Assembly: GCF_900176165.1 (NCBI RefSeq)
Contig: NZ_FWWU01000009.1
Coordinates: forward strand, 152,501-216,500
Length of the DNA stretch: 64,000 nt
Reading direction: 5' to 3'
Source: Deinococcus hopiensis KR-140
GTDB lineage: Bacteria > Deinococcota > Deinococci > Deinococcales > Deinococcaceae
A program made the translations under genes and the position numbers. The notes beneath the pieces are model-generated. The model was not told the DNA's origin. It saw only the letters and a program-made list of their open reading frames with translations, and searched no databases. The number at the start of each line of letters is the position of its first letter. The first letter of the stretch is position 1. This document shows positions 8,146 through 18,683 of this stretch, piece after piece.

Positions 8146-9939
8146 ATGCGTGTATCGCAAGGATTGTTCGTGACGTGGCGCGAGGCCCCGTCGGACGCCG
8201 AGACGCGCGGCATCGCCGCCCTGTCGCAGGCGGGCTTCGTTCGCAAGCTGGGCAGCGGGCTCTACGCCCACCTGCCGATGATGCAGCGCGTGCTGCTAAA
8301 GCTGGAGGCATTGATCCGGGAAGAACTCTCGGACGTGGCGCAAGAGGTCAGCTTCCCAATGCTGCAACCCGAAGCGCTGTGGCGCGAGTCTGGGCGCTGG
8401 GAGATCTATACCCGCGCTGAGGGCATCATGTTTACGGTGACGGACCGGGCTGGGCGGGAACTGGCCCTCGCGCCGACGCACGAGGAAGTCGCGGTGGCCG
8501 TGGCGCGCGAGGTGGTGCGTTCTTACCGGGACCTGCCGCTGAGCGTGTACCAGATCGCCCGCAAGTTCCGCGACGAGTTGCGCCCGCGCTTTGGGCTGCT
8601 GCGAACGCGCGAATTCACCATGAAAGACGCCTATTCCTTCCACGCCTCGCCGGAAGACTTGGCACGGCAATTTGAGGTGATGGGCGCCGCCTACGCCCGC
8701 ATCCTGACCCGGCTGGGCCTGGAGTGGCGCGCCGTGGACGCCGATGGTGGCAACATCGGCGGCGACGCGAGCCGCGAATTCATGGTGCTGACAGGCGTGG
8801 GCGAGGATGAGGTGCTGTACAGCGCGGACGGCCTCTACGCCGCCAATGCTGAACAGGCCGTCTCACGCGCGGCGGAGGTGGCGCCCAGTCCCTTCACCTC
8901 CTTCGCACGCCGCCACACGCCGGGGACCACCACCGTGTCAAGCGCCTGCGCGGCTCTGAACTGTGAGGCCGGGCACATGATCAAGAACGTGCTGTACGAC
9001 GCCACGTTCTTGCGAGAGGGGCAGGCGTACCTCGTGCCGATCCTCGTGAGTGTGCGCGGCGACCACGCGGTCAACCCGGTCAAGCTGTGGAACGCGGTAT
9101 CGGCGCGGGCCGAGCGGTTTGGGGGCGGAACGCTGATCTCCCTGAGCCTCGCCCAACCGGAAGCCTGGACGGCCTTGGCCTTGCCGCTGGGTTACATCGC
9201 CCCGGACCTGCCGGACCACGTGATCGCGGCCCGGGAAGTCCTGCACCCGGCCTTCCTGCGCCTGTGCGACGGAGCAGCGGCAGCGGCGCGCGACTTCACC
9301 ACGGGTGCGAACGAAACCGAGTGGCACGTGACCGGCGCGAATTGGGGCGAGCAGTACGCCCTGCCGGACGTGGTGGAGCTCCGCCAGGCGGAAGCGGGGG
9401 ACAGCTGCGTTCACGATTCGGCGCAGGTGCTGCTCTCGGCGCGGGGCATCGAGGTGGGGCACGTCTTTCAACTGGGCACCCGGTATGCGGAGGCGATGGA
9501 CGCGGGATTTACCGCCGCCGACGGTTCCTTCCAGGCCTTCCACATGGGCTGTTACGGCATCGGCGTGACCCGGTTGGCGCAGGCGGTGGCCGAGCAACTG
9601 GCTGACGTGCAGGGGCTGGTGTGGCCCACCGCCATCGCCCCGTACCAAGTACTGCTGACGGTGGTGGACATGGGCGACGCCCGGCAGGTGGGGGCCGCCG
9701 AGGCACTGTATGCCGAACTGCGCGCAGCGGGCGTGGACGCGCTGCTCGATGACCGTACGGAGCGTCCCGGCGTCAAGTTTGCGGATGCGGACCTGACGGG
9801 CATTCCCTACCGCGTGACCTTGGGCCGCGCCCTGTCGTCTGGGGAGGCGGAAGTCAAGGAACGGCGCACGGGCGAAGTGTCGCGCGTGGCGGTGGGGGAG
9901 CTGATGGGTTTCTTGCGGAAAGCGGTTGCGGAGCGCTGA
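8146..9939 (+). CDS. proS: Prolyl-tRNA synthetase, bacterial type with insertion domain
   Basis: Class II aminoacyl-tRNA synthetase charging tRNA-Pro, 597 aa. Motif 2 (FRDELRPRFGLLRTREF, then TMKDAYSFH) lies near residues 141-166 and motif 3 (GCYGIGVTRL) near 467. Between them is the YbaK-like editing insertion (roughly 230-395, with HTPGT and CEAGHMIKNVLY), and the C-terminal anticodon-binding domain ends in VTLGRALSSGEAEVKER. Length and insertion match the Escherichia-type enzyme. The ATG at 8146 has a strong GGAGG at 8131. In-frame codons further upstream overlap the candidate leader region and are not used. Confidence 0.95.
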   Translation: MRVSQGLFVTWREAPSDAETRGIAALSQAGFVRKLGSGLYAHLPMMQRVLLKLEALIREELSDVAQEVSFPMLQPEALWRESGRWEIYTRAEGIMFTVTDRAGRELALAPTHEEVAVAVAREVVRSYRDLPLSVYQIARKFRDELRPRFGLLRTREFTMKDAYSFHASPEDLARQFEVMGAAYARILTRLGLEWRAVDADGGNIGGDASREFMVLTGVGEDEVLYSADGLYAANAEQAVSRAAEVAPSPFTSFARRHTPGTTTVSSACAALNCEAGHMIKNVLYDATFLREGQAYLVPILVSVRGDHAVNPVKLWNAVSARAERFGGGTLISLSLAQPEAWTALALPLGYIAPDLPDHVIAAREVLHPAFLRLCDGAAAAARDFTTGANETEWHVTGANWGEQYALPDVVELRQAEAGDSCVHDSAQVLLSARGIEVGHVFQLGTRYAEAMDAGFTAADGSFQAFHMGCYGIGVTRLAQAVAEQLADVQGLVWPTAIAPYQVLLTVVDMGDARQVGAAEALYAELRAAGVDALLDDRTERPGVKFADADLTGIPYRVTLGRALSSGEAEVKERRTGEVSRVAVGELMGFLRKAVAER

Positions 9940-9986
9940 AGGCTGAGGGCTTGCGTTCGGCCTCCTCCTCTTGGCCCTCTGCGCCG

Positions 9987-10847
9987 CTACAGCGTCCGGG
10001 CCGTCGTCACCCACCAATCCGGATGCAGGGCGGCGATGGCCCTGGCGGCGGCGTGCGCCTCCTCGTCGTTGTCGGCCAGGGCAAAGCAGGTGGCTCCGGA
10101 ACCGCTCATCAGGGGCGAGCGCAGGCCCGCGCTTGCCAGGACACTCAGGGCGGTACGGATGGGCGCGTGACGGGCCACCACCGGGTCTTGCAGGGCGTTG
10201 AGGTAGGGCACCTCGCCTCCGTTGGTCAGGGCGGCCAGAATGCGCTCCACGTTCAGCTCGGGGGTGAATTCTTCCTCCGCGTCCAGCCAGGCATAGGCGT
10301 CGGCGGCGCTGACCTCCACCCGGGGATTGACGAGGACGAGGGGCACGTGCGGCACCGGCAGCGGGGTGAGCACCTCGCCCACACCCTCGGCGAGCGCGGC
10401 CTGCCCCAGCAGGAAAAAGGGCACGTCGGCCCCGAGCTTCAGGGCGAGTTCGGGCAGCGGGACGTCGGACGGATACAGCCGCGCCAGGGCCATCAAGCTG
10501 GTGGCGGCGTCGCTGCTGCCGCCGCCCAGGCCCGAGGCCAGGGGCAGCCGCTTGCGGAGGGTGATCGCCGCGCCGTCCGTCACGCCCGCCGCGTTCAGGT
10601 ACGCCCGCGCGGCCCGGAACACCAGGTTCTGTTCGGTGGGGAGGTCCGCGCCCTCCACGGTCAGGGTCAGTTCGGCGGCGGGCGCGATCAGCAACTCGTC
10701 GCCCACCGTCAGGGGGACCATGATGGACTGCAAAGCGTGATAACCGTCGGCGCGCAGTTCGCGCACGCTGAGGCCCAGGTTGACCTTGGCGGGTGCGAAG
10801 TAGGTGGCGGCCGCCCCCTGGGGGGACGGCGGGACAGTTAGGAGCAT
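9987..10847 (-). CDS. ispE: 4-diphosphocytidyl-2-C-methyl-D-erythritol kinase
   Basis: GHMP-family kinase of the MEP isoprenoid pathway, 286 aa, phosphorylating CDP-methylerythritol. It shows the substrate-binding start YFAPAKVNLGLSV, the ATP loop PLASGLGGGSSDAATSL near residue 100, and the C-terminal SGSGATCFALA motif. The ATG at 10847 is preceded by GGAGG. It lies 60 nt below ispD on the same strand, so two consecutive MEP steps are co-transcribed behind ubiX. Confidence 0.95.
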   Translation of the reverse strand: MLLTVPPSPQGAAATYFAPAKVNLGLSVRELRADGYHALQSIMVPLTVGDELLIAPAAELTLTVEGADLPTEQNLVFRAARAYLNAAGVTDGAAITLRKRLPLASGLGGGSSDAATSLMALARLYPSDVPLPELALKLGADVPFFLLGQAALAEGVGEVLTPLPVPHVPLVLVNPRVEVSAADAYAWLDAEEEFTPELNVERILAALTNGGEVPYLNALQDPVVARHAPIRTALSVLASAGLRSPLMSGSGATCFALADNDEEAHAAARAIAALHPDWWVTTARTL

Positions 10848-10907
10848 GGGGGACCTCCGGGCAGGCACATGGACCCTGAGCATTCCATATCCGGCCTTCC
10901 CCTTGCC

Positions 10908-11588
10908 TTACTGTTCGCCCTGCTCGGCGTCCCACACCGCGGCCAGCGCCTGCGCCAGCGCCAGATCCCCCGGCGTCGTGACCTTGAACAGCCGTGCGTC
11001 GCCGGGCATCAGGGCCACGGGCAGGCCCAGCCGCGCCACGAGACCCGCATCATCGGTGGCGGTCACGCCCTCCTCATGCGCCGCCCCGTGCGCCCGCGTC
11101 AGCACCTCCCGCCGGAAGCCCTGCGGCGTCTGCACGGCCCACAGGCCCTCGCGGGGGACACCTTCTCTCCAATTTCTCCCCTCGCTCCGCACCAGCGTAT
11201 CGGCCACGGGAAGCGCCACCGTCGCCGCGCCCACCTCCTCCACCGCTTCCAACAGCGCCCGGACCGCCCTGGCAGGCAGAAAGGGGCGGGCAGCGTCGTG
11301 GACGAGAACCACCTCCGCTGCTGTGGCTTCCAGCAGCAGCCGCACACTCTCCTGCCGGGTCGCCCCACCGACGATGCTCCGCGCAGGCAGCCCTGCCGGT
11401 AGACTCCACCCTGCCGGCAGCGCCACCACCACCTCGTCCACGTGCGGCGCGAGGGCCGCCACACTGCGCGCCAGGAGGGTCCGGCCCCCCACCTCCACAA
11501 AGGCTTTGGGCCCCAGGCGCAGGCGGGTGCCGGCACCCGCAGCGGGGATAAGTGCCGCCGAGGGCAAGCCCTGGCCCTCGGCCTTCAT
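10908..11588 (-). CDS. ispD: 2-C-methyl-D-erythritol 4-phosphate cytidylyltransferase
   Basis: Transfers CMP to methylerythritol phosphate, the third MEP-pathway step. It is 226 aa with the nucleotidyltransferase signature AALIPAAGAGTRLRLGPKAF at the N-terminus, VHDAARPFL in the middle and TDDAGLVARLG near the C-terminus. The ATG at 11588 overlaps the ubiX stop (ATGA), so translation is coupled. A few upstream codons in frame are disregarded for that reason. Confidence 0.95.
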   Translation of the reverse strand: MKAEGQGLPSAALIPAAGAGTRLRLGPKAFVEVGGRTLLARSVAALAPHVDEVVVALPAGWSLPAGLPARSIVGGATRQESVRLLLEATAAEVVLVHDAARPFLPARAVRALLEAVEEVGAATVALPVADTLVRSEGRNWREGVPREGLWAVQTPQGFRREVLTRAHGAAHEEGVTATDDAGLVARLGLPVALMPGDARLFKVTTPGDLALAQALAAVWDAEQGEQ

Positions 11589-12139
11589 TCCCCCCACCTC
11601 CGGAATCCCGGCACGTCCAGCCCGAACTGGTCCAACACACGGGCAGTCACGAAGTGCAGCAGCTGCTCCACGTTCTGCGGCGCGTGGTAGAAGCCGGGGC
11701 TGGCGGTCATCACGGTCGCGCCCGCATCATGGGCCGACAGCATATTGAGCAGCATGGGGCGTGGCAGGGGGTCCTCGCGCAGCGCGAGCACCAGCCGCCG
11801 GCGCTCCTTGAGGGTGACGTGCGCGGCGCGGGCGAGCAGGTTGTCGGCCAAGCCCGCCGCCACCTTCGCCAATGTTCCGGCGCTGCACGGCACGATCACC
11901 ATGCCGTCGGTGCGGAAGGAACCGCTGGCGATGCTGGCCCCCAGGTCCCGGTCATCGTGCACGGTGCCCGCCAATGCGGTCAGGTCCGCCAGCTGCGGCC
12001 CACCCTCGGAGGCCATCACCCGCTTCGCACCGCTCGTGACCACGAGGTGCGTGTCCACCCCCAGGGCCGCGAGCGCCTCCAGGATGGACTGGGCATACGG
12101 AATGCCGCTGCCTCCACTCACGCCGATGACGAGCCGCAT
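11585..12139 (-). CDS. ubiX: Flavin prenyltransferase UbiX
   Basis: Makes the prenylated FMN cofactor used by UbiD-type decarboxylases, 184 aa. The sequence shows the flavoprotein start MRLVIGVSGGSGIPYAQSIL, the IVPCSAGTLAKVAAGLADNLLARAA block and REDPLPRPMLLNMLSAHDAGA near the active site. It is first in an operon with ispD and ispE, linking the cofactor to isoprenoid supply. The ATG at 12139 follows a TACTGT -10 element by 7 nt, so the mRNA is probably leaderless. Confidence 0.93.
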   Translation of the reverse strand: MRLVIGVSGGSGIPYAQSILEALAALGVDTHLVVTSGAKRVMASEGGPQLADLTALAGTVHDDRDLGASIASGSFRTDGMVIVPCSAGTLAKVAAGLADNLLARAAHVTLKERRRLVLALREDPLPRPMLLNMLSAHDAGATVMTASPGFYHAPQNVEQLLHFVTARVLDQFGLDVPGFRRWGE

Positions 12140-12146
12140 GGCAGGC

Positions 12147-12152
12147 ACAGTA
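12147..12152 (-). promoter_or_regulatory. -10 element (TACTGT) of ubiX-ispD-ispE
   Basis: TANNNT hexamer ending 7 nt before the ubiX ATG. Confidence 0.5.
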
Positions 12153-12203
12153 GCAGAGGGCAGAGCGCCGAGCATTCCTCGGCGCTCTGCCCATGACGGG
12201 CGC

Positions 12204-12209
12204 TACCCT
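12204..12209 (+). promoter_or_regulatory. -10 element (TACCCT) of P450 gene
   Basis: TACCCT followed by GGAGC and the ATG at 12215. The GGAG could also act as a weak ribosome site. Confidence 0.45.
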
Positions 12210-12214
12210 GGAGC

Positions 12215-13435
12215 ATGACCGTGAATTCTGCCACCCTGCTCGCGGACTACTGGCAGGGCGCTCACCTGACTGATCCACCCGCGTATCTGGACCGGGTGCG
12301 GGCCATGTCGCCCGTACTGTACGAACCCGGGGCGGGCTTTGCCCTGTTGACCGGGCACCCCGAGGTGGCGGCGGCGCTCAAAAGTCCCCTCGTCCGCACG
12401 GGCAAGTACGACGGTGGCCCCGGCTTTCAGGAGACGGCCACCTACGCGCTGATGTCGCCCATGATGCTGTTTCACGACGGCATGGACCACACCCGGCTGC
12501 GCTCCCTCGCCCAGCGGGCTTTTACCCCGCGTGTGCTGGAGGAAAGCCGCGCCTTTATCGCCGCCCTCACCGACGACTTGCTGAACCGGGCTGCGGCCCG
12601 CGCCGCCGAGAACGGGGGAGAGGTGGACGTGGTGGAGGCGCTCGCCGTGCCCCTGCCCGTCACCGTCATCATCCAGATGCTGGGCCTGCGCGGCGAGGAT
12701 GCCGAGCGTTTCCGCACCTGGGCGGGCAGCGTGGCGGACCTGCTGGGCGGCCTGAACATGACCCCCGAGCGCTGGGCCGAACTGGAAGCCGACGCGGCGG
12801 CCATGCGCGCCTACTTCCGGGACCTGGCCGACGAACTGCGCGCCGGTCCCCAGCCCGGCCTGCTCTCGGCCCTGGCAGGGGTGGAAGACGGCGGCGGGCG
12901 CCTGAGCGGCGACGAACTCCTTGCCAACGCCGTACTGCTGCTCGTCGCTGGGCACGAGACGACGAGCAACCTGATTTCCGGCAGCGTGCAGGCCCTCCAG
13001 ACCTTCCGGGAGGAGCGGGACTGGCTGGGCGAAGACCTGCCGGGCCGGATGGGCAACGCCGTGGAGGAGTTGCTGCGCTTCACCTCGCCCGTCCTCTCCA
13101 CGGGACGCTTTACCACTGGGCCCCTCACCCTGGGAGGCGTCACCCTGCCCACCGGAGTACACCTCTCGATCAGCCTGGGCGGCGCGAACCGGGACCCGCG
13201 TGTGTTCGCAGATCCCCATACGCTGCATCTGGGGCGCGAAAACGCGAAGGCCCATCTCGGCTTTGCCGCTGGGGCCCACTATTGCCTGGGCGCGACCCTG
13301 GCGCGGATGGAGGCAGATACGTTCCTCACGCGCTTTCTGACACGTTTCCCCGGGTACACCGTGCCCGAGCAACCGCTGACGTACCACCCCAATTTCACCC
13401 TGCGCGGGTTGCAGGGGCTGCGGGTGCGGCTGTAG
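12215..13435 (+). CDS. Cytochrome P450
   Basis: Soluble heme monooxygenase, 406 aa. The I-helix oxygen-binding motif AGHETTSN is near residue 245, the ExxR pair (EELLRF) near 284, and the heme ligand loop FAAGAHYCLGATLARME near 350-366 with the axial cysteine. Substrate is not readable; Deinococcus P450s of this general kind include carotenoid hydroxylases, which would fit the neighbouring isoprenoid genes, but that link is inference. The stop is 11 nt before the ATG of the MFS carrier, so the two are probably co-transcribed. Confidence 0.93.
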   Translation: MTVNSATLLADYWQGAHLTDPPAYLDRVRAMSPVLYEPGAGFALLTGHPEVAAALKSPLVRTGKYDGGPGFQETATYALMSPMMLFHDGMDHTRLRSLAQRAFTPRVLEESRAFIAALTDDLLNRAAARAAENGGEVDVVEALAVPLPVTVIIQMLGLRGEDAERFRTWAGSVADLLGGLNMTPERWAELEADAAAMRAYFRDLADELRAGPQPGLLSALAGVEDGGGRLSGDELLANAVLLLVAGHETTSNLISGSVQALQTFREERDWLGEDLPGRMGNAVEELLRFTSPVLSTGRFTTGPLTLGGVTLPTGVHLSISLGGANRDPRVFADPHTLHLGRENAKAHLGFAAGAHYCLGATLARMEADTFLTRFLTRFPGYTVPEQPLTYHPNFTLRGLQGLRVRL

Positions 13436-13446
13436 CGTCCTCACAG

Positions 13447-14613
13447 ATGGACCGTTTCCCCGAATCCTTTCCCCGCAGCCTGGGGCAGATGGTCCGGCTC
13501 TCGCTGGGGGTGGCGGTGGCCCTGGGTTTTGCGCGTTTCGCCTATGCCCTCGTGCTGCCCGCCATGCGCGCGGACCTGGGTTGGAGCTTTACCGTGGCGG
13601 GGGCCATGAACGCGGCGAACGCGGCGGGCTACCTGCTGGGAGCCTTCGCCGCTCCCCGCCTGATCGCGCCGTGGGGACTTCGGCAGACGTTTGCGGTGGG
13701 GATGGTGGGCACGGCCCTGGCCCTGCTCGCCTCAGGCCTGACCAGTATGGTCCCACTGCTGCTCGCCCTGCGTTTTCTGGCGGGGACGGGCGGGGCGCTG
13801 ATTTTCGTCGCGGGGGGCGGACTGGCGGCCCTGGCGGCGCGGGCTCATCCCCAGCGGAGTCCCCTGCTGCTGGGCGTGTTCTACGGCGGCGCGGGGGTGG
13901 GCATCCTGACGTCGGCCTTGCTGCTGCCGCCCCTGCTGGCGCGGGGATGGCCTGCGGCGTGGCTGGCGCTCGGCGGGGCCTCGCTGCTGGCACTCGCCGG
14001 AGCCTGGCCTGCCCTGCGGGGTGCGACGCCCTCTGCGGGACAGACCGGGACCGTCCGTGCGTCGCTGCGGCCCCTCGTCCCAGCCCTCGCGGCCTACACC
14101 TGCTTCGGGCTGGGGTACATCGCCTACATGACCTTTATCGTGGCCTTCCTGCGCGCCGAGGAGCTGGGCCACCTCGTCACGCCTTTCTGGGCCGTGCTGG
14201 GCGGAGCGGTGGTCGTCAGTCCGCTCGTGTGGGCCGATGTGGTGCGGCGTCTGCCCGGGGCACGCGCGATGACCGTGCAACTCCTGACCCTGGCGCTGGG
14301 AGCGGCGCTGCCCCTGGTGGGCCGCGCTGCGCCAGTGCTGTTTGCGTCCGGCGTGCTGTTCGGCATGAGCCTCCTCGCCGTGGTCACGGGCACCACGGTC
14401 CTGACCCAGCGGGTCTTGCCCGAGGCGGCGTGGGGCCGGGGCATCGCCGCCTTCACGGTGGTCTTCGCGGCGGGTCAGACCCTCGGCCCGGTGCTGACAG
14501 GGGCGCTGTCGGACGGTGCGGGGGGCCTGCGGCTGGGGCTGATCGTGTCGGCGCTGGTGCTGCTGGTGGGCGCGGGGCTGGCGTGGAGGCAGGGAACGGA
14601 GGAGGCAATCTGA
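13447..14613 (+). CDS. MFS transporter, YbfB/YjiJ-like
   Basis: 388-aa major facilitator protein with about twelve hydrophobic segments. The N-terminal text SLGVAVALGFARFAYALVLP and MRADLGWSFTVAGAMNAANA resembles the YbfB/YjiJ group of uncharacterised carriers. The ATG at 13447 lies 11 nt after the P450 stop, so the two genes may act together, for example in export or uptake of a P450 substrate (inference). The 3' end is convergent with the response regulator gene. Confidence 0.85.
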   Translation: MDRFPESFPRSLGQMVRLSLGVAVALGFARFAYALVLPAMRADLGWSFTVAGAMNAANAAGYLLGAFAAPRLIAPWGLRQTFAVGMVGTALALLASGLTSMVPLLLALRFLAGTGGALIFVAGGGLAALAARAHPQRSPLLLGVFYGGAGVGILTSALLLPPLLARGWPAAWLALGGASLLALAGAWPALRGATPSAGQTGTVRASLRPLVPALAAYTCFGLGYIAYMTFIVAFLRAEELGHLVTPFWAVLGGAVVVSPLVWADVVRRLPGARAMTVQLLTLALGAALPLVGRAAPVLFASGVLFGMSLLAVVTGTTVLTQRVLPEAAWGRGIAAFTVVFAAGQTLGPVLTGALSDGAGGLRLGLIVSALVLLVGAGLAWRQGTEEAI

Positions 14614-14647
14614 AGGGCAAAAAGCCTCGACTTCCTCTGCCCACCGC

Positions 14648-15250
14648 CTACAGCCACCCCTTCTCCCGTGCTTGCCGCGCCGCCTCTACGCGGTTTCCGG
14701 CCTCCAGTTTGCCGATGGCTTCCGACAGGTAATTGCGGACCGTGCCCTCCGAGAGGTTCAGCGCCGCGGCGATCTGCGCGGTGGTGGCCCCCGTCTCGGC
14801 CTCACGCAGCACCTGGCGCTCCCGGTCCGTGAGGGGATTGCGGTCCCCCCACGCCTCGGCGGCCAGCGTGGGGTCCACGGCGCGGCCTCCGGCATGCACG
14901 CGGCGGATGGCATCGGCCAGATCGGCGGCGGGGGCGTCCTTGAGCAGGTAGCCGCGCGCGCCCACCTCCAGCGCCCGGCGCAGGTAGCCCGCCCGCCCGA
15001 AGGTGGTCACGATCACCACGCGGACCCCCGGCACCTCGGCGCCCAGGCGCTCGGCAAGGTCCAGTCCACTCAGGCGCGGCATCTCGATGTCGGTCACGAG
15101 GATATCGGGGCGCAGCGCCTTTACCTGGGCCAGCGCCTCCTCGCCGTCCGCCGCCATGCCCACCACCTCCAGATCGCCCTCCAGCGACAGCAGCGCCGCG
15201 AGCGCTCCACGCACGAGGGCCTGGTCTTCGGCCAGGAGGAGGCGGATCAC
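14648..15250 (-). CDS. NarL/LuxR-family response regulator
   Basis: 200-aa two-component transcription factor. The receiver domain (1-120) has the acidic pocket LLAEDQ, phospho-acceptor D54 in LVTDIEMPRLSGLDLAERL, VTTFGRAGYL and the conserved lysine in YLLKDAPA. The LuxR-type HTH occupies about 135-195 (LTDREREQVL-like start, TTAQIAAALNLSEGTVRNYL). It pairs with the kinase at 15966-17168, from which it is separated by a decayed gene on the opposite strand. A 20-bp palindrome at 20172 is its candidate binding site. Start is GTG. Confidence 0.92.
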   Translation of the reverse strand: MIRLLLAEDQALVRGALAALLSLEGDLEVVGMAADGEEALAQVKALRPDILVTDIEMPRLSGLDLAERLGAEVPGVRVVIVTTFGRAGYLRRALEVGARGYLLKDAPAADLADAIRRVHAGGRAVDPTLAAEAWGDRNPLTDRERQVLREAETGATTAQIAAALNLSEGTVRNYLSEAIGKLEAGNRVEAARQAREKGWL

Positions 15251-15362
15251 GGGCAGGACCTGCGGAGGGGAGAGGGATCACGCATGCTGAGTTTCATTCT
15301 GCCCGCACGTCCCCGCCGACTGGCCCATCTCCCGGGCCGGTGCGGGGCCGTGGCCTGACCGT

Positions 15363-15957
15363 ATGGATGTAGGGCGACTTCACGAGGAGGCGCAGGGGCG
15401 GCTGGCGGGCTGTGAAGCCCTGCCACCGGTGCTCGAAGGGGGCGGTCTGACGCTGGAGCAGGCCCAGCGGCTGGAGTTGGGCCTGCCGGAAGACGGAGAC
15501 TTGCTGCCGTGGCGGGACCGGGCGGGGAACTTGCTGGGCCTCAAGGGCCGCCACCTCACGGCCGGACGTCACAAATACTCCGGGCTTCCGCCCGACAACG
15601 GCAATCTGCCCTGGGTGGCCCCGGACCTCTTCTCAGCAACGCAGGCTGTGCTGTGGGTGGAGGGCGAACTCAACGGTATGGCGTCGTGGCTCGCGCTCAA
15701 GGACCCCGGCGTGGGTGTGATCGGCCTGGGGAGCGCGTTCGGTCTGCCCCACCCGGACCTGCCCGCTCGGCTGAGGGTGCCCGGTTTCTTCTTTCTGGAG
15801 GACGACGAGGTGGGCGGCAAGAGCGCCGCCCGTTTTCTCGGAGAAGCGGCCTGCCAGAACGTGCTCCTGTGCCGCACCGGTCGCCTAGGACTACGCCGAG
15901 CAGTGCGGACTGGACACCCTGGGAATGGGGGGTGGCGGCAACGGCTGGGCCTGCTGA
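15363..15957 (+). pseudogene. Toprim-domain protein remnant, apparently frameshifted
   Basis: The first ~175 codons read as a Toprim-like protein: an ordered N-terminus, then VLWVEGELNGMASWLALKD (the EG acidic motif), VIGLGSAFGLPH and FFLEDDEVGGKSAARFLGEA (the DxD motif). Such domains occur in primases and related plasmid or phage proteins. Near 15885 the frame turns to arginine-rich nonsense, while the neighbouring frame continues as DYAEQCGLDTLGMG and stops at 15957. A single indel with C-terminal loss explains this. It lies on the opposite strand between a kinase and its regulator. The start codon is uncertain. Confidence 0.5.
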
Positions 15958-15965
15958 AGTGGGAT

Positions 15966-17168
<1,203 letters not shown>

Positions 17169-17197
17169 GGTGGGATTGAACCTCTTTTCTTTCGTGC

Positions 17198-17779
17198 TCA
17201 GGGCTGGACCAGTTCGTGCAGGGAGCGGCAGTCCACGCCGGACAGCGTGAACTCCCGGAACGTCACCCGGAAGCCCTCACGCTGGGGACTGCACGCCATC
17301 ACCCCCACCTGCGCCGGCAGGTCCGGCGGAAAGTAGGCGACCCGCAGCAGGGCCCAGGGCATCCCGTCCTCTGGGCGGGCATGAACGATCAGCGCGTCGC
17401 CCCGGCGGACCATGCGGAAGGTCATCTCCGGATAATCGGCAGCGGGGGCCACGCTCCAGTCTGAGCGCTCCAGCGTGGCCACAGTGCTCCACTGCTGACG
17501 GCCCACGTATTCCACGCCGGTCTTGACCCAGTGCGCCCCGCTCGCCCGCAGCATCAGCCCGGCCTGATCGTAGAGATGCCTATATTCCCCGCGCACCCGC
17601 ACGCTCGCGGTAAATTCGAGTGGGGCGCCTCGCAGCAGGGCATGGCCGTCGTCCCGCGTGAAGCCGTACTGCGTCTCACGCCAGAAGTCCGTCCGGTTTC
17701 CTGTGCGGACCTCCAACGCGCCGTCCGGGTGTTCCCGCGCAAAAGGGGGCGGAGCGTGCCAGGTCATGTCGGTCCACAT
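17198..17779 (-). CDS. DUF1349 family protein
   Basis: 193-aa soluble protein with the concanavalin-like beta-sandwich pattern of DUF1349/YesU proteins (TDFWRETQYGFTRDDGHAL, YDQAGLMLRASGAHWVKTGVEY, PEDGMPWALLRVAYFPP, SPQREGFRVTFREF). These often bind carbohydrate, but the function here is unknown. It sits between the ABC permease and the kinase on the same strand, so it probably belongs to that transcription unit. A GTG at 17794 is an alternative start five codons upstream. Confidence 0.75.
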   Translation of the reverse strand: MWTDMTWHAPPPFAREHPDGALEVRTGNRTDFWRETQYGFTRDDGHALLRGAPLEFTASVRVRGEYRHLYDQAGLMLRASGAHWVKTGVEYVGRQQWSTVATLERSDWSVAPAADYPEMTFRMVRRGDALIVHARPEDGMPWALLRVAYFPPDLPAQVGVMACSPQREGFRVTFREFTLSGVDCRSLHELVQP

Positions 17780-17826
17780 GCGCCCAGTATTCACGTCCTC
17801 ACCCCCACCTGCTGCGCCCGGTACGT

Positions 17827-18624
17827 TTACTGCCCGCGCGCCTCGTCGCGGCGGTAGGCCCAGGCGGCGAGCAGACCCAGCACCACCGTGTACCCCGCCA
17901 GCCAGGCCCAGTGAACGGCGCTGCCACCCTGCCCTTCCACGGCGGTCCAGCCCAGTTGTCCGAGGTGGTACGAGGGCAGGTACGGCGCGAGGTTTTGCAC
18001 CACTTTGGGCAGTTGGTCCAGCGGCATGAACAGCCCCGAGCCGAAGGACATCAGTACGGAGATGATCTGGGCCACCACGCTGGCGCTCGTGGGCGTCGCC
18101 AGAAAGCCGATGCACAAGCCCAGAGCGATCAGCGGAATCATGCCCAGCAGCAGTTCCCCGGCGATCCGCAGGCCCTCGCCCAAGGGAAAGGTGACGCCGC
18201 CCGCAACATGCCCGAACAGGTACAGCGCGGTCAGGCTCACGGCGCTGAAGCACAGCGCGGCCACCACCTTGCCCGTCAGGTACAGCGGGGCCGGGAGCGG
18301 GGCAGCGCGCATCAGCCGCAGCCAGCCCCCGGTGCGCTCGGCGGCGACGGCGGCCCCAAACGAGAACATCGCCAGCGAGAGCAGCGAGTACGTGCCGAAG
18401 CTTACCAGCAGGTACTGCCCGACGCTCACGCCCGCGTCCGTCTTCTCGTGCACATTGGGTAACCCGAACAGCGCAAAGAAAATCAGCGGAAAGCCCAGCG
18501 TCCCCATCGCAAACATCGGGTTGCGGATCATGCGCCTCAGCTCGGCCAGGACGAGCTGCCCCAGCAGGGGAAGCGTGGGCGCGCGGCGGGGAGTGGTGGT
18601 GAGGGTGGGGGTCAGGGTGGTCAT
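17827..18624 (-). CDS. ABC-2 type transporter permease
   Basis: 265-aa membrane subunit with six hydrophobic segments, of the drug/lipid exporter kind controlled by DesK/DesR-like systems. Diagnostic text includes ELRRMIRNPMFAMGTLGFPL at the N-terminus, ERTGGWLRLMRAAPLPAPLYL between helices, and MSFGSGLFMPLDQLPKVVQNLAPYLPSYH near the end. The ATG at 18624 has a GGAGG 4-9 nt upstream. It partners with the ATPase at 19223-20116. Confidence 0.88.
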   Translation of the reverse strand: MTTLTPTLTTTPRRAPTLPLLGQLVLAELRRMIRNPMFAMGTLGFPLIFFALFGLPNVHEKTDAGVSVGQYLLVSFGTYSLLSLAMFSFGAAVAAERTGGWLRLMRAAPLPAPLYLTGKVVAALCFSAVSLTALYLFGHVAGGVTFPLGEGLRIAGELLLGMIPLIALGLCIGFLATPTSASVVAQIISVLMSFGSGLFMPLDQLPKVVQNLAPYLPSYHLGQLGWTAVEGQGGSAVHWAWLAGYTVVLGLLAAWAYRRDEARGQ

Positions 18625-18683
18625 GGGGGTGCCTCCGGAGATGGTTGAGGGTCTGAGAGCCGAAGGAGGCCGAGGAGGAGGGC

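Noticed and set aside
5939..8311. 790-codon minus-strand ORF across the CuAO_N/PKD gene and proS start
   Set aside because: Mirror frame of GC-rich coding sequence with His/Gln/Arg-rich nonsense; the plus-strand genes have motifs.
8938..10935. 665-codon minus-strand ORF overlapping proS and ispE
   Set aside because: Runs antisense to proS and out of frame with ispE; low-complexity composition.
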